Shown here piece after piece: positions 55,222 through 64,000 of a stretch of 64,000 nucleotides of DNA. This stretch comes from Actinomycetota bacterium (GTDB lineage: Bacteria; Actinomycetota; Acidimicrobiia; Acidimicrobiales; Iamiaceae). Under the pieces are notes generated by a model that was given only the letters and a program-made list of their open reading frames with translations, had not been told where the DNA came from and did no database searches. The number at the start of each line of letters is the position of its first letter. Positions within the stretch are counted from its first letter, which is position 1. Location: NCBI GenBank assembly GCA_019639075.1, contig JAHBSO010000005.1:1-64000 (forward strand), written 5' to 3'. The position numbers were made by a program, and so were the translations under genes.

Positions 55222-56448
55222 ATGACCGTCCAGCGCGAGTGGTTCGAGAAGGACTACTACGCGGTGCTCGGCGTGGCGAAGGACGCCACCGCCAAGGAGA
55301 TCACCCGCGCCTACCGCAAGCTGGCGCGGGAGAACCACCCCGACGCGAAGCCGAACGACGCCGCCGCGGAGGAGCGCTTCAAGGAGATCTCCGCCGCGTA
55401 CGACGTGGTCGGGGACGCCGAGAAGCGCAAGGAGTACGACGAGGCGCGCGCCATGGGCCCGATGGGGGCCATGGGTGGCTTCGGCGGCGGCGGCCAGGGC
55501 TTCCCGGGCGGCGGGCGGCCCGGCCCCGGTGGCTCGTTCACCTTCGACGCGTCTGACTTCGCCGGTGCCGGTGGCATCGGTGACGTGCTCGGCAACCTCT
55601 TCGGCGGCGGTGGGGGTGGCGGCTTCGGCGGGGGTGGCGCGTCCCGCAGCCGGGGGCCCGGCCCCCAGCGGGGCACCGACCTCGAGGCCGAGCTGCACCT
55701 CAACTTCCGGGACGCCGTCCGGGGCATCGAGACCACGCTGCACCTCGTCAGCGACGCGGTGTGCCACACGTGCGCGGGCAGCGGGGCCGAACCGGGCACG
55801 CTGCCGGTGACCTGTCCGGTCTGTGCCGGGCGGGGGGTCGTCCAGGACGACCAGGGCTTCTTCGCCACCACCCGCCCGTGCCCGAACTGCGGTGGCCGGG
55901 GCACGATCATCGAGCACCCGTGCCACACCTGCCACGGTCGCGGCGTCGAGCGCCGTCCCCGTGACGTCAAGGTGCGGATCCCCGCCGGCGTGAAGGACGG
56001 TCGACGGCTGCGCATCGCCGGTCGGGGCGACCCGGGCCGCAACGGGGGACCGCCCGGCGACCTCTACGTCGAGTGCAAGGTCGAGCCCGACCCCGTGTTC
56101 CGCATGGACGGCAACGACCTGCGGCTCACGCTCCCGGTCACCTTCGCCGAGGCCGCGCTGGGCGCGGTCGTCGCGGTGCCGACGCTCGACGGCGATCAGG
56201 TCAAGGTCCGCATCCCGGCGGGCACCCGCAACGGCCGCACCTTCCGCGTGCGCAAGCGCGGCGTGCAGGCCAAGCGCAAGGCCGGCGACCTGCTGGCCAC
56301 CGTCGAGGTGGCGGTTCCGGCCAAGCTGTCCGACGAGGAGCGGGCGGCCATCGAGGCGCTCGCCGAGGTGTCGACGGCATCGCCGCGCGAGCACCTGCTG
56401 GCGGAGACCACCGCGGCCGGAAGGTCCGCGACCGACCGAGAGGACTGA
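55222..56448 (+). CDS. dnaJ: Chaperone protein DnaJ (Hsp40)
   Basis: 408 residues. J domain with HPD in ARENHPDAKPN, Gly-rich linker (about 80-145), four CxxCxGxG zinc motifs (CHTCAGSG, CPVCAGRG, CPNCGGRG, CHTCHGRG), and the two C-terminal beta domains. Start ATG 55222 with GAGGAAGGA upstream. Follows grpE directly. Confidence 0.96.
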   Translation: MTVQREWFEKDYYAVLGVAKDATAKEITRAYRKLARENHPDAKPNDAAAEERFKEISAAYDVVGDAEKRKEYDEARAMGPMGAMGGFGGGGQGFPGGGRPGPGGSFTFDASDFAGAGGIGDVLGNLFGGGGGGGFGGGGASRSRGPGPQRGTDLEAELHLNFRDAVRGIETTLHLVSDAVCHTCAGSGAEPGTLPVTCPVCAGRGVVQDDQGFFATTRPCPNCGGRGTIIEHPCHTCHGRGVERRPRDVKVRIPAGVKDGRRLRIAGRGDPGRNGGPPGDLYVECKVEPDPVFRMDGNDLRLTLPVTFAEAALGAVVAVPTLDGDQVKVRIPAGTRNGRTFRVRKRGVQAKRKAGDLLATVEVAVPAKLSDEERAAIEALAEVSTASPREHLLAETTAAGRSATDRED

Positions 56449-56451
56449 CCC

Positions 56452-56838
56452 GTGGCCCCACGATCGCCCAAGCACGCGGTCTACGTGATCTCCGTGGCCG
56501 CCGAGCTGGCCGGCGTGCACCCCCAGACGCTCCGCATCTACGAGCGCAAGGGACTGGTGGACCCGGCCCGTACGAGCGGGGGGAGCCGTCGCTACAGCGA
56601 CGAGGACATCGCGGTGCTCCGCCGGATCCAGGACCTCACCAACGAGGGGCTCAACCTCGCCGGGGTGCAGCGGGTCCTCGACCTCGAGGCCGAGCTCGAC
56701 CGGCTCCGGGCGGACCTGGAGCGGGCGCGGACGGAGGCCCGGGAGCAGGTGGCCGAGGTCGAGCGCCGTCACCGGGCCGACCTGGTCCCGGTCAAGCAGG
56801 CCGTCGTCCTCTACGAGGGCAAGCGACGGCGCCGCTGA
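56452..56838 (+). CDS. hspR: Heat-shock repressor HspR (MerR family)
   Basis: 128 residues. MerR-type HTH (VAAELAGVHPQTLRIYERKG and RYSDEDIAVLRRIQDL) followed by a coiled coil (LEAELDRLRADLERARTEA). HspR binds HAIR elements together with DnaK and represses dnaK and clpB; matching sites lie at 52670 and 56874. GTG 56452, four bases after dnaJ. Confidence 0.94.
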   Translation: MAPRSPKHAVYVISVAAELAGVHPQTLRIYERKGLVDPARTSGGSRRYSDEDIAVLRRIQDLTNEGLNLAGVQRVLDLEAELDRLRADLERARTEAREQVAEVERRHRADLVPVKQAVVLYEGKRRRR

Positions 56839-56870
56839 CCGTTGGGACGAGGGTGACCGAAGGCACCTCC

Positions 56871-56917
56871 AAGTTGAGTGCCGCACCATCAACTTTCCTG
56901 ACAACATGTGCTAGGAT
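56871..56917 (+). promoter_or_regulatory. clpB promoter with HspR operator (HAIR element)
   Basis: TTGA (56874-56877) and TCAA (56889-56892) with an 11-base gap. The inverted sequence of the dnaK operator matches it at 18 of 21 positions (TTGAGTGC-N3-ACCATCAACT). TAGGAT (56912-56917) is the probable -10 box; the -35 then lies in the right half of the operator. The leader before the ATG at 56924 is very short. Confidence 0.75.
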
Positions 56918-56923
56918 GACGTC

Positions 56924-59407
<2,484 letters not shown>

Positions 59408-59428
59408 GGGCGTCGCCGGCCCAGCCGG

Positions 59429-60979
59429 TCAGAGCGGGACAGGGTCGGCCCAGCCCGTCCCACGACAGCGGATCACGCCGCCGGCCACCAGCACGCACGT
59501 GTGCTCGTTGCCGGCGGCGACCGCGTCCGCTCCGGTGATGCCGGTCATCGGCGCCGGGAGGTTGTGGTCGGTCGTGGTGCCGTCGCCGAGCTGACCCAGG
59601 GCGTTGTCGCCCCAGCAGACGACGGTCCCACCGATCCTGACCGCGCACGAGTGGGCGTAGCCCAAGGTGATCGCGACCGCGTCGTGGAGTCCGGTGACCG
59701 GGTACGACGACGGGGTGGCGCCGGAGCTGACGTACTGGCGCCCGAGCTGGCCGTCGGCGTTCGACCCCCAGCAGTCGACGCTGCCGGCATCGATCAGCGC
59801 GCAGGTGTGCGACGCGCCGGCGACGACGTCGACGGCATCGATGACCTCGAGCACCCGCTCGGCGTTCGGGTGGGGGTCGAGATCGCTGCCGCCGATGCCC
59901 ATCTGGCCGAGGTCGTTCGCACCCCAGCACCGGACGGTGCCGTCGGCGACGGTCGCGCAGCTGTGGTTCCCGCCGGCGGTGATCGACGTGATCCCGGTGA
60001 GCCCGCTGACCGCCACCGGAGTGGTCACCGGCTCATCGGCCTCGGTCACGTTGCCGTCGCCGAGCTGGCCCCAGTAGTCGTCGCCCCAGCACGTCGCCGT
60101 GCCGCCGGCGAGGCGGGCACAGGTGTGACGGGCACCGACCGACACGGAGGCCGCGCCGGTGAGGCCGAGGACCGGCCCCGGCGTCGGGTTCCCGAGCGCG
60201 CTCGTCCCGCCGTTGCCGAGCTGGCCGGTCTGGTTGTCCCCCCAGCAACGGACGGTGCCGCCGGCGAGGCGGGCGCAGGACGTGGCGCCCCCGGCGGCGA
60301 TCTGCGTGGCGTCGGTGATGCCGATCACCTCGACCGGCGCCGAACGGGCCGCGCCCCGGACCCCGATGCCCAACTGGCCGCGGTCGTTGTCACCCCAGCA
60401 GGCGACGGTGCCGTCGGATCGCAGCAGGCAGGAGTGGTGGGCGCCGGCCACGACGTCGATCGCCGGCGCCGTGGGCGCGGTGTCGAGGGGGAGGAGGTAG
60501 CCGGTGACGTCGAGGACGAGGTGGGTGGGGGTGGTGGTGTAGGTGCGGAGGTCGATGGTGCCGGTGGTGGCGAGGGGGATGGGTCCGCTGCCGGTGGTGG
60601 AGGTGCGGGGGGTCTTGAAGTTGAGGAAGCTGCCGGTGGGTTCGGGGTCGCCGGTGGCCCAGGCGCGGAGGTAGCCGGGGGCGGGTGGGTCGGTGACGGT
60701 GATGGTGGCGGTGACGGCGGTTGCGGTGCCGGGGATGCCGCAGTGGCCGGTGATCTCGTAGGTGTGGTTGCGCTGGGCGGCGGGGGCGGCGCCGAGGGTG
60801 CGGGTGTCGACGATGCGGCAGGGTCGGACGGGCACGAACACCGACGCGTCGGCGGGCAGGCCGCTGGGCGCGGCCCCGGCGATCCCCACCCCCGGACCGG
60901 CACCGACGACGACGGCCGTCGATGCCGCGACGATCGCCGTCGCGATGGCCGCCCGCCTCACGAATCCGAGCTTCGTCAC
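59429..60979 (-). CDS. Secreted RCC1-repeat protein
   Basis: About 516 residues. Signal peptide (about 8-37). N-terminal domain with FVPVRPCRIVDTR, common on secreted Acidimicrobiia proteins, then about seven RCC1-like propeller blades, each with a pattern such as GGTVRCWGDN and GQLG and a H-(T/S)-C pair that likely forms disulfides. The GTG at 60979 has GGGGG upstream. Function unknown. Confidence 0.85.
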   Translation of the reverse strand: MTKLGFVRRAAIATAIVAASTAVVVGAGPGVGIAGAAPSGLPADASVFVPVRPCRIVDTRTLGAAPAAQRNHTYEITGHCGIPGTATAVTATITVTDPPAPGYLRAWATGDPEPTGSFLNFKTPRTSTTGSGPIPLATTGTIDLRTYTTTPTHLVLDVTGYLLPLDTAPTAPAIDVVAGAHHSCLLRSDGTVACWGDNDRGQLGIGVRGAARSAPVEVIGITDATQIAAGGATSCARLAGGTVRCWGDNQTGQLGNGGTSALGNPTPGPVLGLTGAASVSVGARHTCARLAGGTATCWGDDYWGQLGDGNVTEADEPVTTPVAVSGLTGITSITAGGNHSCATVADGTVRCWGANDLGQMGIGGSDLDPHPNAERVLEVIDAVDVVAGASHTCALIDAGSVDCWGSNADGQLGRQYVSSGATPSSYPVTGLHDAVAITLGYAHSCAVRIGGTVVCWGDNALGQLGDGTTTDHNLPAPMTGITGADAVAAGNEHTCVLVAGGVIRCRGTGWADPVPL

Positions 60980-61066
60980 GTCAACCCCCGATCCCGCCGA
61001 GTCGGGTGCGACGGTAACAGTCGGTGACCGGGGCCGCCGCACGGGCACGGAGCGTACCGGGCGTCG

Positions 61067-61088
61067 ATCTTGACCCGCGGGTCAAGAT
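61067..61088 (+). promoter_or_regulatory. 22-base palindrome upstream of the monooxygenase gene
   Basis: ATCTTGACCCG and CGGGTCAAGAT form a perfect palindrome without a gap, 71 bases before the ATG. TTGACC inside it could be a -35 box. This is typical of a TetR-type operator, but no tetR gene is visible in the window. Confidence 0.6.
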
Positions 61089-61159
61089 TCTTGGCTAGGT
61101 TCGACGCCCACGGGCCGACCTCCGCCGGCCCACGTGCAACGCCAGGGGAGGCCGCCGCC

Positions 61160-62941
61160 ATGTCCCGTCCCGATCTCCGCGCCCGCTACGCCGCCGAGCG
61201 CGACAAGCGCCTGCGCCCGGACGGCAACGACCAGTACCTCGAGCCGACCGGCCGGTTCGCGTCGCTGCTCGACGACCCCTATACCCCCGTCGTCGAGCGC
61301 GACCCGATCGACGAGGACCTCACCGTCCTCCTGATCGGTGCCGGGTTCGCCGGACTGGTCCACGCGGCGCGGCTGGTCGAGGCGGGCATCACCGACCTCC
61401 GTCTCGTCGACAAGGCCGGCGACGTGGGGGGCGTCTGGTACTGGAACCGGTACCCGGGCGCCCAGTGCGACACGGCGGCGATGATCTACCTCCCCCTGCT
61501 GGAGGAGACGGGCACGGTGCCCAGCCGCAAGTACGTCCCGGCACCGGAGATCTTCGCCCACGCCAAGCGCATCGCCGAGACCTTCGGGCTCTACGACCGG
61601 GCGCTGCTGTCGACCGGCATCACCGACGTCCGATGGGACCCCGAGATCTCCCGCTGGGTGGTCCGCACCGACCGTGGCGACGTGCTCCGCGCCCGCTACG
61701 TCATCACCGGCACCGGACCGCTCAGCCGACCCAAGCTCCCCGCCGTCGAGGGGCTGGAGACGTTCGCCGGACCCGCGTTCCACACCAGCCGGTGGGACTA
61801 CTCGGTCACCGGCGGGAGCCCCGAGGGCGAGCCCATGACCGCGCTCCAGGGCAAGCGGGTCGGGATCATCGGCACCGGGGCGACCGCGGTGCAGGCCATC
61901 CCCCACCTCGCCGCCTCGGCCGGCGAGCTGTACGTCTTCCAGCGGACCCCTTCGTCGGTCGACACCCGCGGCAACGTCGACATCGACCCCGACTGGTTCG
62001 CCGACCTCCAGCCCGGGTGGCAGAAGGAGTGGCAGACCAACTTCGCCACCCTCCAGACCGGTGGGATCACCGACGTCGACCTCGTCGAGGACGGCTGGAC
62101 CGACATCTCGAGTCGGATCCGCGACGCGGTCATCGACGAGATCAGCAAGGGTGCCGAGTTCACGCCCGAGACCGTCGCCAAGGCGTTCGGCGATGCGGAC
62201 GACCTGAAGATGGACGAGATCCGCGCTCGGGTCGACGAGATCGTCACCGACCCGGCGACCGCGGAAGCGCTCAAGCCGTGGTACCGCCAGCTTTGCAAGC
62301 GGCCGTGCTTCAGCGACGAGTACCTCGAGGCGTACAACCTGCCGACCACCCACATCGTCGACACCGAAGGGAAGGGCGTGGCGAAGGTGGACGCCGAGGG
62401 CGTGTGGGTCGGCGACGAGCACTACCCGCTCGACGTGCTCGTGATCGCCTCCGGCTTCGAGTTCGGCACCGACGTCGGCCGCCGGTCGGGCTACGAGATC
62501 ACCGGGCCGGCCGGCGAGACGCTCGCCGAGCACTGGGCCGACGGCCAGCGGACGCTCCACGGCATGCACACCCATGGGTTCCCGAACCTGTTCATCGCCG
62601 GGCTCACCCAGGCCGGGAACCTCATCTCGAACGTTCCCCACAACTACGTCGAGTCGGCGACGACGATCGCCGCGATCATCGCCCACGCCGAGGCGGTGGG
62701 CGCCGTCGAGGTCGAGCCCGGCGAGGAGGCCGAGGAGGCATGGTTGGCGCTGCTGCTCAACGGCTCCGCGCTGTTCGGCAACCCCGAGTGCACGCCGGGC
62801 TACTACAACAACGAGGGCCGTCCGATCGACGACGCGGCCCGCAAGGGCATGGCCGGGTACCCGGGCGGTGCGGTGGCCTACTTCACCTACCTCGACGCCT
62901 GGCGCGACAAGGGCACCTTCGAGGGCGTCGACTTCCGCTGA
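61160..62941 (+). CDS. Flavin monooxygenase (Baeyer-Villiger type)
   Basis: 593 residues. FAD-binding GAGFAG (60-65), the Baeyer-Villiger fingerprint FAGPAFHTSRWD (202-213), NADPH-binding GTGATA (about 238), and GFEFGTD near the end. Oxidises ketones to esters or lactones, or related substrates. ATG 61160 with GGGGAGG upstream. Substrate not predictable. Confidence 0.9.
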   Translation: MSRPDLRARYAAERDKRLRPDGNDQYLEPTGRFASLLDDPYTPVVERDPIDEDLTVLLIGAGFAGLVHAARLVEAGITDLRLVDKAGDVGGVWYWNRYPGAQCDTAAMIYLPLLEETGTVPSRKYVPAPEIFAHAKRIAETFGLYDRALLSTGITDVRWDPEISRWVVRTDRGDVLRARYVITGTGPLSRPKLPAVEGLETFAGPAFHTSRWDYSVTGGSPEGEPMTALQGKRVGIIGTGATAVQAIPHLAASAGELYVFQRTPSSVDTRGNVDIDPDWFADLQPGWQKEWQTNFATLQTGGITDVDLVEDGWTDISSRIRDAVIDEISKGAEFTPETVAKAFGDADDLKMDEIRARVDEIVTDPATAEALKPWYRQLCKRPCFSDEYLEAYNLPTTHIVDTEGKGVAKVDAEGVWVGDEHYPLDVLVIASGFEFGTDVGRRSGYEITGPAGETLAEHWADGQRTLHGMHTHGFPNLFIAGLTQAGNLISNVPHNYVESATTIAAIIAHAEAVGAVEVEPGEEAEEAWLALLLNGSALFGNPECTPGYYNNEGRPIDDAARKGMAGYPGGAVAYFTYLDAWRDKGTFEGVDFR

Positions 62942-62960
62942 CCAGGTTTCGACGTCGGTC

Positions 62961-63120
62961 GGCCTTTCGACTCGCTGCGCTCGCTCAAGGAACAGGGTTC
63001 GACTCGCTGCGCTCGCTCGAGGAACAGGGAGGACTCGCTGCGCTCGCTCGAGGAACAGAGCCGTTGGTTGAGCGGAACGGAGCGCCAGCGGAGTGCAGTC
63101 GAAACCCGAGTCGAAAGGCC
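62961..63120. repeat. Repeat cluster between convergent genes
   Basis: Three direct copies of a 27-30 base unit (starting TTCGACTCGCTGCGCTCGCT, at about 62966, 62998 and 63031) plus a related divergent copy at 63065-63106, all enclosed by the perfect 14-base inverted repeat GGCCTTTCGACTCG / CGAGTCGAAAGGCC (62961-62974 and 63107-63120). A fourth copy of the unit lies at 13704-13729. Confidence 0.85.
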
Positions 63121-63121
63121 G

Positions 63122-64000
63122 TCAGCTCGGGTCGGACACCTTCACGACGGACTTGCCGATGTTGGTCCCGGTGAAGAGGCCGTTCAGCGCCTCGACGGCG
63201 TGGTCGAGGCCGTCGTACACGTGCTCGCGGTGGACCAGTCGCCCCTCGGCCTCCCACTGCTTGAGCGCCGTGAACGCCTCCTCGAACCGGCCCCAGTTGT
63301 TGAGGGTGTTGAACCCCTGCATGGTGCCGCAGCGGGCCAGCAGCTGGACGTAGTTCGCCGGCCCCGGGTGCTCGCCGGTCACGTAGCTGGAGATCACGCC
63401 GCAGAGCGCGATCCGTCCGCCCTGGTTGAGCCGCCCGAGGACGGCGTCGAGGATCGGGCCGCCGACGTTGTCGAAGTAGACGTCCACCCGGTCGGGGCAG
63501 TGCTCCCGCAGCGCGGCCTCGAGGTCGCCGGCCTTGTGGTCGATGCACGCATCGAACCCGAACTCCTCGGTGACGACCCGGCACTTCTCCGGTCCGCCGG
63601 CGATGCCGACCACCCGGGCGCCGGCGATCTTCGCGATCTGCCCGGCGAGCGACCCCGTCGCGCCCGCCGCGGCCGACACGACCACGGTCTCGCCCGGCTG
63701 CGGCTTGCCGATGTCGGTCATGCCGAAGTACGCCGTGGCGCCGGTCGACCCGTAGACCGACAGCATCGCCAACTGGTCGACGACCCCGGGGATGACCGTC
63801 GTGAACAGGTCGTCGCGGACGATCACGTACTCCTGGAAGGCCGACAGCGTGGTGACGACGTCGCCGACCGCGTAGGCGTCGCAGCGCGAGGCCACCACCT
63901 CGCCGACGCCCGCGGCGCGCACGACCTCGCCGATGCCGACCGGCGGGAGGTAGCCGGGCTTGTCGTCGAGCCACGTCCGCACCGCGGCGTCGATGCCGAC
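63122..64000 (-). CDS. NADP-dependent MDR-family oxidoreductase (5' end outside window)
   Basis: 293 residues visible, open at the window edge; the frame starts VGIDAAVRTWLDDKPGYLPP, typical of the family shortly after the start. Rossmann motif GATGSLAGQIAK, then FDNVGGPILD. Closest to CurA/prostaglandin-reductase-like enzymes that reduce double bonds of unsaturated ketones. Convergent with the monooxygenase gene; a shared pathway is possible but unproven. Confidence 0.85.
   Translation of the reverse strand, partial: VGIDAAVRTWLDDKPGYLPPVGIGEVVRAAGVGEVVASRCDAYAVGDVVTTLSAFQEYVIVRDDLFTTVIPGVVDQLAMLSVYGSTGATAYFGMTDIGKPQPGETVVVSAAAGATGSLAGQIAKIAGARVVGIAGGPEKCRVVTEEFGFDACIDHKAGDLEAALREHCPDRVDVYFDNVGGPILDAVLGRLNQGGRIALCGVISSYVTGEHPGPANYVQLLARCGTMQGFNTLNNWGRFEEAFTALKQWEAEGRLVHREHVYDGLDHAVEALNGLFTGTNIGKSVVKVSDPS

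Overview
The window is a chromosome segment of a very GC-rich actinobacterium. The vegetative sigma factor, the dnaK-grpE-dnaJ-hspR heat-shock operon with HspR-type operators, the bifunctional-type dCTP deaminase and the DUF222/HNH (13E12-family) gene all point to Actinobacteria. The tad/Flp operon next to an excisionase-like HTH gene, the secreted DUF11 and RCC1-repeat proteins and the core gene order suggest the class Acidimicrobiia (Iamiaceae or Ilumatobacteraceae). That placement is inference; no rRNA is present.

Layout. 1-4.1 kb: the edge of an integrated mobile element. A large serine recombinase lies directly beside a cpaF pilus ATPase gene that is cut off after about 99 codons; tadZ/cpaE-like and cpaB/SAF genes sit upstream of it in the same operon. 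4.1-21.2 kb: conserved housekeeping genes (phoH-ybeY-CorC-era, alkB, a DinG-like helicase, uppS-recO, glyS, a terC-like gene behind a yybP-ykoY manganese riboswitch, dnaG-sigA, two tRNAs). 21.2-27.5 kb: a PAS-PAS-GGDEF protein, SelO, a small kinase, an inositol-phosphatase-like protein, Nudix, and a sigma-70 paralogue whose DNA-recognition parts have decayed. 27.6-34.8 kb: an accessory region. It holds a 77-residue peptide with five SRRTFGR repeats, an ACT protein and a membrane M50 protease, with two matching regulatory segments in front of the peptide and protease genes; then a MerR-controlled operon (SRPBCC membrane protein, methyltransferase-DCC fusion, sulfatase). 34.8-37.2 kb: an IS110-family element and an SOS-box-controlled HNH gene. 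37.2-46.4 kb: bacterial PH-domain proteins, a hydrolase, dcd, a CPBP protease, DUF1385, a degenerate receiver and a large heterodisulfide-reductase-like membrane Fe-S protein. 46.5-52.6 kb: two multi-repeat secreted DUF11 proteins around gpmA, then tesB. 52.6-59.4 kb: the HspR regulon (dnaK, grpE, dnaJ, hspR, clpB). 59.4-64 kb: an RCC1-repeat secreted protein, a Baeyer-Villiger-type monooxygenase and a partial quinone-reductase-like gene, with a repeat cluster between the last two.

How parts work together. Many neighbouring genes overlap by four bases (GTGA, ATGA or TTGA), so translational coupling is common. The two heat-shock promoters share an almost identical HspR operator, so HspR should control its own operon and clpB. 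The strongest candidates for something undescribed are the SRRTFGR peptide/M50 protease locus with its duplicated operator, the serine integrase that splits the pilus ATPase gene, and the degenerate sigma factor.
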